From assembly GCA_041750975.1 (NCBI GenBank), contig JBGSYN010000041.1, positions 1 to 32,607 of the forward strand: a DNA stretch of 32,607 nt, read 5' to 3'. The position numbers and the translations under genes are program-made. Positions 16,818-25,900 of the stretch are shown one piece after another. The notes under the pieces are model-generated. The model saw nothing but the letters and a program-made list of their open reading frames with translations, did not search any database and had not been told where the DNA came from. Positions within the stretch are counted from its first letter, which is position 1. Every line of letters starts with the position of its first letter. Origin of the DNA: JBGSYN01 sp041750975 (GTDB lineage Bacteria > Pseudomonadota > Alphaproteobacteria > Geminicoccales > Geminicoccaceae).

Positions 16818-17540
16818 ATGGATATAGGCGTTCCCCTGCGCGATCTCGGCAAGGTCGATGCCACGGCATTGTTGGATCTGGTCGGCGGTCTGACGGAGGC
16901 CGACTGGACCGCAAATACGTTCCGCCGCGATGCTCTGGCATCAAGCGAGCATTCCGCGACCGACAATATTCTGATCAAGACCGAGTGGCATCCCTCCGCG
17001 ACCAGCACCGGCATTCAGTATTTCGAGGATCTCGTCTTCGCATGGGCCGAGGAACGCGGGCTCGATCCCGAGCTCTATCTGCCCATTGCCCGTGAGGATA
17101 CCGATGTTTGGCCGGTCTACACCATGCCGGAATGGCGGCGCTATCAGCCGGTGCTGGAGCCGATCGCCAAGCGCATTCTGGATCTGCTGAAAGCGCCCAA
17201 AGGGGTGATCACCCGCCTCGCCTTGGTGCGTTTGCGAGCCAGCACGCATATCGCACCGCACATCGACGGCCACGCAATGGCCGCCAAGGCGCACCGCGTT
17301 CATATCTCGCTAAGCTCGACCCCCTCGGTCGAATACAAGATCGGCGGCCGGAAATTCACGATGCAGATGGGTCATGCCTACGACTTCAACAACAAGATGC
17401 GCCATTCGGTGCGCAACAAAGGCAAGCGCGACCGGGTCAATCTCTTCGTCGATGTCTATCCCGACCCCGGTGTCGTGATCCGCAATCCGTTGAAGGTTTC
17501 GGCCCCGCTCTATACGCGCGCGGCACCGGTCATTAATTGA
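16818..17540 (+). CDS. Aspartyl/asparaginyl beta-hydroxylase-type Fe(II)/2-oxoglutarate oxygenase
   Basis: Predicted 2-oxoglutarate-dependent dioxygenase of 240 residues, a double-stranded beta-helix of the AspH/PF05118 type. Metal ligands are His148, Asp150 (PHIDGH) and His196 (MRHSV), and Arg206 (DRVNLFVD) is placed to bind the 2OG carboxylate. RLRASTHIAPHID and YDFNNKMRHSVRN are close to the family pattern. The ATG at 16818 is preferred, with GGTGGAG just upstream; a GTG at 16809 lies inside that RBS. The hydroxylated substrate could be a protein Asp/Asn or a small molecule. It is monocistronic, converging on the muramidase gene with a 37-bp gap. Family is sure, target unknown. Confidence 0.85.
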   Translation: MDIGVPLRDLGKVDATALLDLVGGLTEADWTANTFRRDALASSEHSATDNILIKTEWHPSATSTGIQYFEDLVFAWAEERGLDPELYLPIAREDTDVWPVYTMPEWRRYQPVLEPIAKRILDLLKAPKGVITRLALVRLRASTHIAPHIDGHAMAAKAHRVHISLSSTPSVEYKIGGRKFTMQMGHAYDFNNKMRHSVRNKGKRDRVNLFVDVYPDPGVVIRNPLKVSAPLYTRAAPVIN

Positions 17541-17577
17541 CTCCGGCAACTGTCTCGGAATTGGCTTGCTGAAACCA

Positions 17578-18435
17578 TCATGCTGCGGAAGGAAACGCCT
17601 CAGCTGTAAGGACCATCTCGGTCATGTCGTCGAGCTCTCCGGTTTCCGGGAGGCATAGCCGCATCTGGAAATCAGCGAGTGCTCCCCTGGTGCGCCGACC
17701 GGGAAGGCCGTCCACCGGCCCCGGGTCATGGCCGAGATAGTACAAGGCCACCTGCGCTGTTCTGAGTGCGATATCCGGGATCAGCCGCCTGCATTTCTCG
17801 AAGGCAGCGCCCAGGCGGTTGTGGTAGTCGTTGCGACGAAAATCCCTGCCATTGTAGGCGGCCGCGAAGCTGGTCCAGTCATGGCGCTGCAGCGCAATAG
17901 CGCTTCGAGGATAGGCGAGGACATAATTCGCGAGTGCCAGAAGTTGACGGTCCTCGCTCTCGACCATTGTCTCGACCATGTCGGCAACGCTGTCGAACCC
18001 GACGATTTGATGATTGAACCCCATGATCTGCGCGAGTCCCCATGAAGCGCTGCGCAATGCCGATTCCTGAGCGAGTGTCATGGCAGTTTCCAGCCGCTGG
18101 TACTCGCCTGGACCTCCGACATAGCCACCGCACTTACCAGACGAAATATCGGGGTTTAGGGTATCGTGCCTGGCACCCGTCTCCCGGGAAAAGATGTGCC
18201 GCTCGAAAAGGATTTGGGGCCGGCGATCGGCATAAAAGCCCATTCCACGAGTCTCGACGGTCAACACCGCCCATATCTCGGCTTCGCCGACCCCAAGCAT
18301 CTCGCATACCCTATCCATGCCCCCGACGGTAATCGGCGCACCTGTGCCCACGAAGCTGAGGACACTGCCTGCTTGCTTTTGCGGGCTGTTCAGCCGCTGC
18401 CGTTCCGTCTGCGCCAGTGATATATTTAGTTCCAT
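17578..18435 (-). CDS. N-acetylmuramidase-family (DUF3380-like) protein with peptidoglycan-binding domain
   Basis: Predicted cell-wall hydrolase of 285 residues. The catalytic region is VLTVETRGMGFYADRRPQIL with the likely acid Glu61, followed by FERHIF, as in N-acetylmuramidase (DUF3380) proteins of phages and secretion systems. A C-terminal peptidoglycan-binding repeat is visible in QVALYYLGHDPGPVDG and GRRTRGALADFQ (about residues 225-265). No signal peptide precedes the domain, so export would need a holin, T6SS or other route, or the protein acts on released wall fragments. The ATG at 18435 is preferred over an in-frame TTG at 18465. It follows the ferritin-like gene by 75 bp on the same strand; whether it is part of that operon is unclear. 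Confidence 0.75.
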   Translation of the reverse strand: MELNISLAQTERQRLNSPQKQAGSVLSFVGTGAPITVGGMDRVCEMLGVGEAEIWAVLTVETRGMGFYADRRPQILFERHIFSRETGARHDTLNPDISSGKCGGYVGGPGEYQRLETAMTLAQESALRSASWGLAQIMGFNHQIVGFDSVADMVETMVESEDRQLLALANYVLAYPRSAIALQRHDWTSFAAAYNGRDFRRNDYHNRLGAAFEKCRRLIPDIALRTAQVALYYLGHDPGPVDGLPGRRTRGALADFQMRLCLPETGELDDMTEMVLTAEAFPSAA

Positions 18436-18510
18436 GATTATAGTCCCGTGGATATGAAAGCCCAAAGGACGTTACCACAAGAGGCTTCAAAAATAAAGGA
18501 ATAAAATCCC

Positions 18511-19599
18511 TCATGAGACTGATGGACCGAGACGCCTTTTGCCGATATACTGCCAGGTCGGGCCCGCGGTCTGGCCCGCCGTGTCCGGCAGCGGCACCCG
18601 CATTAGACGCTGCGCGTCTTGCTTCAACCGGTACATTAGGGGCACAAGCTCGGCCAGACGCTTCTTCTCGTCATTGAAGGCGGCGTCGAGGCCATCGAGC
18701 AGTGCGCTCCAGGTGGCGTTGAAGCGGGCGTCGAGTGAAGCGATCTCCGGATTATCATCATAGTCACCGGGCTTGGGATCGTCGCGCATCGGCCAGACGG
18801 CACGCCAATCGACCGCAAGGTCGTCGCCGCTCGGCGGACCGTCCGAAGGGTCTTCGGCAAAGTAATAGCGGCTATGCAGTATCCCGTTGAACTTGAAGAA
18901 ATGGGCGATGTCCTGGCGGTCGTCGGGGCCTGGAATGCGGTCCCCGTCATCGGCGCAGTCACCGTGATGAGCGCCCTCGCCCTCCTCCAGGATTTCTTCC
19001 AACGCGGTGCAGGCACTTTCGAGGCTGTCGACGACGATGATCTTGCCGCCGGCGCCGTAATAATCGCCAGGACCGATCTGCCGGTCGACATGGCCCGTGA
19101 AGACCGCTTTGTCACCATGAAGGCAGCAGGCCGCTTTGAGACGCTGGATGGTGTGGAGATAGAACTCGCCAATGGTGTCATAGTCGTCGGAAGCAGCGTC
19201 CGTTGGATCATGAGACGCGCGCTCGACCTCGCGAAAGGCCTTGATTTGCTGGGGCGTGAAACGTCTGAGGTGAAGCGTCGGTCCCTTGCCGTCCAGGATC
19301 GGCTGCGGATAATGCGGTAGTTGCTTGGGATCGTTCAGGGTCGGGCGCCCGCCGATCGCGTTCATGACATTCGCCACGAGCACCATGTGCAGCATTTCCT
19401 CGACCATCACCTGGCGCAGGACTTCAATCGGCTCGGCGTTGACGATTTCCGGCGCGGCACGGTCGTATTGGCCCTCCTCCTTGATCGAATAGCAGGCGGT
19501 CGCATAGGGCGGGATGGTCGAAAGCTCGAGGATCAGCGCCTTCTGGAGCAGATCATGAAGTTCGCGGCAGTCACCCTCGAGAGTGCGGTCCTCGCTCAT
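18511..19599 (-). CDS. Ferritin-like protein, VioB/iminophenylpyruvate-dimer-synthase-type domain
   Basis: A 362-residue protein whose N-terminal half is a ferritin-like four-helix bundle of the PF12902 type. The first helix reads LQKALILELSTIPPYATACYSI with Glu25. The second has EEMLHM (Glu68, His71) followed by LVANVMNAIGGRPTLND, a strong family signature. Further candidate ligands are in IGEFYLHTI and in an EEILEEGEG stretch followed by HFFKFNGIL. The domain occurs in violacein/rebeccamycin VioB-type enzymes and in many uncharacterised proteins. The C-terminal 100 residues are extra. Its ATG overlaps the stop of the GMC gene (ATGA), so co-translation is very likely. A metal site is predicted; the reaction is not. 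Confidence 0.8.
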   Translation of the reverse strand: MSEDRTLEGDCRELHDLLQKALILELSTIPPYATACYSIKEEGQYDRAAPEIVNAEPIEVLRQVMVEEMLHMVLVANVMNAIGGRPTLNDPKQLPHYPQPILDGKGPTLHLRRFTPQQIKAFREVERASHDPTDAASDDYDTIGEFYLHTIQRLKAACCLHGDKAVFTGHVDRQIGPGDYYGAGGKIIVVDSLESACTALEEILEEGEGAHHGDCADDGDRIPGPDDRQDIAHFFKFNGILHSRYYFAEDPSDGPPSGDDLAVDWRAVWPMRDDPKPGDYDDNPEIASLDARFNATWSALLDGLDAAFNDEKKRLAELVPLMYRLKQDAQRLMRVPLPDTAGQTAGPTWQYIGKRRLGPSVS

Positions 19600-21506
19600 T
19601 GGAGTGCCCTGTTGATCGCTTCGGCCGCCATGAAACCCATTGCCGCCAGGGTTAACGTCGGATTCGAGGTCGCGATCGTCGGCATCGAGCCCGCCCCCAC
19701 CATCCAGAGGTTTTCATGGTCGTGGCAGCGCATGTCCGGCTGGGTCACCGAGGTTTTCGGGTCGATTCCGATACGGTGGGTACCGACGATATGGCCCGAG
19801 CCGAACACCGTGTAACCCTTTCCTTCATGGGTGAAATAGCCGCTGTCCGAGGGATTGTAGGCGGTGTGGTTTTCAACGCCGAGACGGCGATAGAGCTGAA
19901 TGCAGGCGTCGTGCGCCAAGGCGAGACCGGCGCGCGAGTAGTCCGACACATCGTAGCCGATCACCGGACGGTACTGGCCCATCGGATCGCGATAGGCAGG
20001 GTCGATGGTGACCCGATTGGAGGGCTCGGGAAGCTGCTCGACCAGGATGCCGACGCGGACCTGGCGCTGGACGCGATGGAAGAGCTTCTGGCGCAACTCG
20101 CGCCCGAACAAATTTTCTTCGCCGACCATTCGGGCGACGTCGCTATAGGGCGCCCCGGCGGCGAAGTTCCAGCCCCAATTGCCGATCTCGAGCCGGAAGG
20201 CGGCCTTCTCATTGCGGAACACGCCGTCGCGGAACGAGCCGATGCCCGAGGTCGAACCCGGCCCGCGGAACGGCCCGACGGGATCGCGGGCGAGACCCCA
20301 GGTCATCATGTAGGGATGGTCCATGAGGTTGCGGCCGAGCTCCTGGCTCGACCGGCAGAGCCCGGAAGCCAGTGCGAGCGTCGCGTTTTCCACCGCACCC
20401 CCGGCGAGGACGTAGTGTTCGGCCCGGACGCGGCGCAGCTCGTATTGCGGCACGCCGGGAAACGGGTAGCGCTTGTAGACGAGGCCGGAAACGCAACCGT
20501 TCTCTGCCGTCTCGACCTGGCTCGCAATTGATTGGGTCTGGATCTGGAGTTGCCCTGTGCGGTTGGCGCGGGCATCGGCCAGAGTTTTCATCGCGGTGTA
20601 TTTTGCCTGGATCGGGCAGATCGGGATGCAGCTCGAATTGCCCTCGCAGCGTTGCCCAATGAAGGCGAAGGCGCCGGTGCCGCCGCGCGGCTCGAAGGCT
20701 TCGCGCTCCCTGCCTGCGACCATGATTTTTTTGCCATGGCGTGGCGTCGAGTTGCGGCCCTGCGGCGTGTTGCTCACCTTGATATCGACGACGTCGAGGC
20801 CGGGCTCGGGTTTCCCGCCCCAACCCGACCGGACGCCCGTGGCGACCGGGGTGCCGTCACCGGCTTCCGCGATATACCGAGCCACATAGGAATCCGGGAT
20901 CGGATGCATCGGATAGTCGTAGCCCGATTCGAAGAAGTTCTTTCCGTCATCCGGTTCCGAGACGTGAATGCCGAGGGCTTCTGGCGTCTGATCTTCGGCA
21001 TTGGCGGAGACGCCGATCTCCCACTCCGCCTGTTCGTAATAGGGGCGCAACTCCTGGTAACCGAACGGCCAGTCGACGCCGCGCCCGAAACGGGTCCGCA
21101 TTTCGAAGTCTGCGGGAAACATTCGCAGGCTCGTGCCGAGCCAATGGAGACTGGTTCCGCCATAGGCACGCAGATAGTTGCTGCCGAAGGGCAGCGGACC
21201 CTGTTGCACGAAATAGCCATTGGTGTCGGGCTGGGTGCCGTGCACGGCGGTAATATCGAGCACCGAGGGCGATGGCAGCGTCGGCAGGTTTGGGTAGGGC
21301 GAATTCGGGGTCTTGGCTTGCGCCAAAAAATACTGGTCGAGATAATCCCGGTAGGTGCGCCAATCCTCGCCGCGGTCGGCGCCGGCCTCGAGGATAAGGA
21401 CGCTCTTGCCCTCGGCCACGAGCTGCTTGGCGAGAATGGCGCCGGCAAATCCGGCACCGACAATGACGACATCGTAACTTACTTCGTCATCCTGGGGTGT
21501 CGCCAT
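19596..21506 (-). CDS. GMC-family FAD dehydrogenase with predicted 3Fe-4S motif
   Basis: A 636-residue flavoprotein oxidising an alcohol or polyol. FAD-binding GAGFAG is at 17-22, with the adenine-side Glu in LILEAG. The C-terminal active site has His572 (GSGHIVGTHRIG) and Asn615 (SNPTLT). Unusually, Cys287, Cys293 and Cys297 (RCEGNSSCIPICPIQ) have the +6/+4 spacing of the 3Fe-4S ligands I recall in Burkholderia FAD-glucose dehydrogenase. That predicts electron transfer to an acceptor instead of O2. Start 21506 gives the FAD motif the usual N-terminal position; the open frame farther upstream overlaps the neighbouring gene. It is 4 bp after the small-subunit gene and overlaps the ferritin-like gene. 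No cytochrome subunit is nearby. Confidence 0.88.
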   Translation of the reverse strand: MATPQDDEVSYDVVIVGAGFAGAILAKQLVAEGKSVLILEAGADRGEDWRTYRDYLDQYFLAQAKTPNSPYPNLPTLPSPSVLDITAVHGTQPDTNGYFVQQGPLPFGSNYLRAYGGTSLHWLGTSLRMFPADFEMRTRFGRGVDWPFGYQELRPYYEQAEWEIGVSANAEDQTPEALGIHVSEPDDGKNFFESGYDYPMHPIPDSYVARYIAEAGDGTPVATGVRSGWGGKPEPGLDVVDIKVSNTPQGRNSTPRHGKKIMVAGREREAFEPRGGTGAFAFIGQRCEGNSSCIPICPIQAKYTAMKTLADARANRTGQLQIQTQSIASQVETAENGCVSGLVYKRYPFPGVPQYELRRVRAEHYVLAGGAVENATLALASGLCRSSQELGRNLMDHPYMMTWGLARDPVGPFRGPGSTSGIGSFRDGVFRNEKAAFRLEIGNWGWNFAAGAPYSDVARMVGEENLFGRELRQKLFHRVQRQVRVGILVEQLPEPSNRVTIDPAYRDPMGQYRPVIGYDVSDYSRAGLALAHDACIQLYRRLGVENHTAYNPSDSGYFTHEGKGYTVFGSGHIVGTHRIGIDPKTSVTQPDMRCHDHENLWMVGAGSMPTIATSNPTLTLAAMGFMAAEAINRALQ

Positions 21507-21510
21507 GGCC

Positions 21511-21993
21511 TCAGCCCTCCCGCTGGGGCGGGTCGAGCGCCCAGGCGCCGAAGCCCTGTTGTTTGGCCCCCATCGGGTGGGCGCCGATGGCGTCCCAGAC
21601 CAACCCCTCCTTATAGGCACGGGTCGAGATGATGCGGCCGACATCGAACCGCGATGCGCCCCAGGCGCGTCGCCATTCCAGCGGCAGCGGCGTCCACTGC
21701 CCGAGATACCAAAGCTGGATCAGGGAGCGCGCCGGCGGACCGAGCTTCTCGCTGCCCAGAACATCCCGCCGTGCCTGCCGCTCGCCCGCCTCGGGATCGG
21801 TCGCCATCGCGGCGTCGAGTGCAGGGCCGAGGTCAAGCAGCTCCTCGAGGATCGCAGGAGGCGTCACCTGCCGCAGCTGCTGCCAGTAATCCTGGGCGCA
21901 GCCGGTAGCATGAAGCTCGGCGCGGTTGTAGCCGGTAAGGACGGCGCTCAAGGCGATGAAGGCGCTGAAGCCGGTGTCGGCGACCTCATCCAT
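21511..21993 (-). CDS. FAD-SLDH / gluconate-dehydrogenase-type small subunit
   Basis: A 160-residue protein resembling the small subunit of membrane-bound FAD sorbitol, gluconate and glucose dehydrogenases (PF12318-like), which stabilises the catalytic GMC subunit and usually carries its Tat signal. The identifying pattern is FSAFIALSAVLTG near residue 9 and LIQLWYLGQWTPLP at about 91-104. The visible start (ATGGATGA at 21993, overlapping the upstream stop by 8 bp) leaves no twin-arginine signal; an upstream ATG at 22020 does not add one. If the annotation is right, this complex would be cytoplasmic, or use another signal. The catalytic partner follows 4 bp downstream. Confidence 0.75.
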   Translation of the reverse strand: MDEVADTGFSAFIALSAVLTGYNRAELHATGCAQDYWQQLRQVTPPAILEELLDLGPALDAAMATDPEAGERQARRDVLGSEKLGPPARSLIQLWYLGQWTPLPLEWRRAWGASRFDVGRIISTRAYKEGLVWDAIGAHPMGAKQQGFGAWALDPPQREG

Positions 21994-22900
21994 GGCGGTC
22001 GCCCTCGATCGCATCGACATAAAAGCCGCGCGGCTCGATACAGGCAGGCGGACTTTCGAAGACTTGCGCTGCGACCGGCGTGGCGTCGGCGAACAAGACC
22101 CGCATGTCCTGGGTCATGGAAAAGTCATTTTCGCCGATCTTCAGGCTCACGCCGGCGGCTTCTTCCGGCGACAAAATCGCCGTCTGGAACACGCCGACGA
22201 TGGTCCAGTGGGTCCAGACGGTACGGCCGAGGCCCGTCGCGAATTCCGGGATCGGCGTGCAATTGGTCGGTGTCCAGCGATAGCCGGCGAAATCGGCGTC
22301 GAGCCGATAGACGAAATCTTCGGTGTCGTCGGGATTGACGAGCTCGATCCGCCACTTCTCCGACTGCAACAGCCGCTCGCCCAGGGGCTTGGCGTTGAGC
22401 GTCGGCACCTTGTAATTGAACGTGCCATAAAATTTCGGCTCGCCGAAGACCGCCCGCCCGGCCGCCACCGCGACCTTGTTGTCGGCCGCTACATGGAGCC
22501 GCAGATGGCCGATCGTCTTGGTCTGGTCCCGGCCATGGAGATAGTCGACGAGGCTCATCTTCGGCACGCCCGGAACCCGGTTGGCCGGATAGGCCAGGAG
22601 GTTGAATTCGACCTCGTTGGTGGTGCCGAGCGCATTGTCATAATGCGAGGTGTAGCGCTGGAAATTGAGCAGGATCACGGCTCGATCGTTCCCATCCTTG
22701 TCCGGAAAGCGCGCGACGCAAAGGCCCGTGCCCTTGACGAACGGCTCGGCCGCTTCCGGCGTCGTGTACCAATAGACCCACTGGCACTGCAGCGACGCAT
22801 AGTAGAAGGGAAAGACGTCGAACGGTTCCGGCAGCTTCGGCATGACGCCGGTCGCAGGCGTCTGATGGCAGGTTGGTGCCTGCGGTTCGTCGGTTGTCAC
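21986..22900 (-). CDS. Uncharacterised acetoacetate-decarboxylase-like protein
   Basis: A 304-residue soluble protein I recognise only weakly. The segment AVAAGRAVFGEPKFYGTFNY (about residues 145-162) resembles the core of acetoacetate decarboxylase proteins, where a Lys in a GYPK-like loop is the Schiff-base nucleophile; Lys156 would correspond. The N-terminal half (YYASLQCQWVYWYTTPEAAE, then VILLNFQRYTS) also fits an ADC-like beta-barrel entrance. No signal peptide or membrane segment is evident. It begins with GTG at 22900, with GGGAGG nine bases upstream, and its end overlaps the next gene by 8 bp. It heads the four-gene redox operon, 75 bp after the cyclase gene, and might modify or bind the substrate of the GMC enzyme. 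Function should not be assigned beyond fold. Confidence 0.6.
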   Translation of the reverse strand: MTTDEPQAPTCHQTPATGVMPKLPEPFDVFPFYYASLQCQWVYWYTTPEAAEPFVKGTGLCVARFPDKDGNDRAVILLNFQRYTSHYDNALGTTNEVEFNLLAYPANRVPGVPKMSLVDYLHGRDQTKTIGHLRLHVAADNKVAVAAGRAVFGEPKFYGTFNYKVPTLNAKPLGERLLQSEKWRIELVNPDDTEDFVYRLDADFAGYRWTPTNCTPIPEFATGLGRTVWTHWTIVGVFQTAILSPEEAAGVSLKIGENDFSMTQDMRVLFADATPVAAQVFESPPACIEPRGFYVDAIEGDRHG

Positions 22901-22975
22901 GAAAGAGTTCCTCCCGGTGTAGTGCCCCGTTTGAGGCGGGCGCTTGTGGTCGACAAAATTCCTATCCGGTGGCCG

Positions 22976-25900
22976 CTAACCGGTCTTTCGTTCCGATAGA
23001 GCGTGCAACACGTCCCGCCCTTCGGCGGCGGCCGGGTCATCCGCAGCAACCGCCCCGAGTGCCTTGGACAAGGCTGCGGCAATGAGCTGCTCACGGTCCC
23101 GTGGCGCCCGCCTGCCAAGGGCGATCGCAGCGCGCAGCTCGGGACCGCGCAGCCCCAGATCGCGGGCGCAGGTAATGGCTTCGCCGAGGCGAACGAGCCC
23201 CTGGGCGACATCGCCCCTGACAAACGCGATTTCGCCGCTGAGCCTGATCAGCTCGGGCGCCCAGAACGCTTCGCCGCTGGTTTTCTGAAATTCGGACGCC
23301 TCGTCGATGATCGTCTCGGCCCGGTCTGTCCGGCCGAGAGCGAGTGCGGCGTCGGCATGAAGATAGAGAAAGTAGCTGAGGCCCAGCCTCGAGCCCGTCC
23401 CCCGCCATTCGTCGAGACCGAGCTCGATCATGGCCAGAGCCTTGTCGCCGAGATCGCCACGACGTGCCCAGCCATGCATCACCCGGCCCCAGCCGAGCCA
23501 GAACTGGAAGGTGTTCTCCTCGGAAAGGGCGATCAGACGCGAGGAACTGGCCCGCACTGCCGCGTCATCGCCGGTGAACTGGTGGATCCAGCTCGAAAAT
23601 GCGACCGCAAACGACACGCTGAAGGGATGATCGGTCTCGCTCGCACAGTCGAGGGCGCGGGCGATCGCCGATTTTGCGGCATCGCTGCGGCCGCGGAGCC
23701 ATTCGCAACAGGCGAGATAGCCATTGAGGGCAACATCGAGATCGACGACGTCGAAATCGAGGCCGCGAACTCTGTCGTCGCGCGAAAGCCTGGCGGCGAT
23801 GCCGCGCTCCAGATGCTCAATCGCCTCATCCGGCCGGCCGAGATAGGTCAGCACGGAGCCTTGCGAGCGCTCAGTCGCCGCGGCCAGCAGCGGCTCGCCC
23901 AGTTCCGCCGAAAGCGAAACCAGTTGTTCCGCATGCTGGTGGGCGACCGCATAGTCGCCGCCAAGCATCGATGAGCGAAGTTCGCCATAAACGACCTTGA
24001 ACAGACGCTCGATCTGGCCGTAACGGCGGCAAAGCTCATGCGCCCGTAAATAGGCATCGCGAACGCTCTTATGGGCGTAGCCCTTGACGAACGCCAAAGG
24101 TACCGCAATCAGGATCTGGAGATCCATCTCGCGGCGGTCACGCTCCTCCGAGGCGGGACTCTTGGCGAGGCATTCGAAAACGCGTTCAAGGTGCTCGATC
24201 GCCTCGACATTGGCCGAGCGGGCCATCGCGATTCGTGCGGCCGCCAGCCAGTAGCCTTCGGCCGTCGCATGATCGCCGGCCAGCAGGAGATGATGGCCGA
24301 GCAGTTCGGGCTCGCGCTCGACCAGGTCCGGCATATGCTGCTCGATCACGCTGGCGATCCGGCCGTGCCAGCGCACGCGAGTCACGCGCAGCATCGACTG
24401 GTAGGCGGCGTCCTGTACCAGCGCGTGACGGAAGCGATAGGTCGTCGGCCCGGCTCCACGCACCAGGAGATCGGCGTCGATCAGCTTTTCGAGGGCGTCC
24501 GCGACCTCGTCGTTGGGGCGGTCCTGGACGCGCGAGAGGATGTCGAGATCGAAGGTTCGGCCGATCGCCGCCGCAATCTGGGCGACCTCCTTGGTCGCCG
24601 CCAGCCGGTCGAGGCGAGCCATCAGCGAGTCCTGGAGCGACCCCGGGATCGCCAGCGAAAGATCGCCTTTGAAGCCGTCGTCCTGGGCGCTCATGCCGGC
24701 CTCGACGATCATCTTGGTCAGTTCCTCGATGAACAGCGGCACACCATCGGCCCGTGCGACGATCTGGTCGAGGAGTGCCGGCAGCAGCCGGTTGCCGGCG
24801 ATGGTCTCGATGAGCGCCAGGGTATCGCGGCGTCCGAACCGGTTGAGCTCCAGCGACGTCACATGAGCGAGGTTGCGCCAGGGCGAGACGAACTCGGACC
24901 GCGCCGTGATCAGCAGCAGGCAGTGCTGACGGGGCAGATCGTCGATCCAGCGTGAGACGAACTCGAGCGTCGAGGGATCGATCCACTGCACATCGTCAAG
25001 CACCATGAGGAGCGGTTGCTCCCGTGCTATGGCGGCGCAGACCCGCAGCAGCGCATTGATGATGGCATTTTTCTGGCGCTCCGGCGCCGGGGTTGGAGCG
25101 GAGGCGGAGGAGACGGCATTCGAACCATCGGCGAAGCCGAGAAGGCCGGCCAGCGGCGGCCCGGTGACCGCCGGATCGAGTTGCAATCGATCGAGCAGCG
25201 CATCGAGCTGTCGGTGTCGCGTCTCATCGCTACCCTCGATCGCGAACCCGAGCGCCGAGCCCAAGGCGGCCACAACGCAATGGAAGGCGCTGTTCCTGTG
25301 CAGTGGCGAGCCGAATAATGTCAGTTGGCTGATGTGACCGTCGGCAACGTCACGGCTGAGCGAGAACACGACCCGGGACTTGCCGATGCCGGCATTGCCC
25401 GAGACCACCAGGACCTGGCCGTCGCCTTCGCACGCCGCCTCCCAGCGCGTTTTGACCAAAGCCATTTCGGCCTTGCGGCCGATCATCGGCGTCGGCGTCG
25501 GCGGCAGGGCGTGACCTGCCAGATCCAGCTCTGTCTTCGCCTTGCGGACCCGAAACAGCTCGATCGATTCGCGCACGCCGGCGAGCTCCGGTCGTCCCAG
25601 GGGATCGAAAATGAATCGAGGGCCGATGAGGCGCCGCGTCACCGCCGAGACGACAACTTCGCCCGTAGCGGCGTGTGACTGAATGCGGGCCGCGACATTC
25701 GGTGTGTCGCCGAAGAGGGATATTTTCTCGACATGGCTGAACGAGGCGTCTTCACCGACGACCACAGGGCCCGTATGCAGGCCGACACGAACAGCGGTCG
25801 CGCAGTCCAGTTCGGGAAACGCTGCCGCGATCGCCGGCGTCGCTTCGACGATCTCGAGTGCTGCCGCAGCGGCGGCGGCGGCGGACCCTTCCTGCACCAC

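Noticed and set aside
20532..21632. A 366-codon plus-strand open frame
   Set aside because: Antisense to the GMC dehydrogenase, composition of a shadow frame.
22901..22975. Weak hairpin (GCCC/GGGC) between the cyclase and ADC-like genes as a terminator
   Set aside because: Stem of about four pairs with a mismatch and no T-tract; too weak to claim termination.
21956..22999. A 347-codon plus-strand open frame
   Set aside because: Antisense to the ADC-like gene and crossing an intergenic region; no recognisable fold or RBS.
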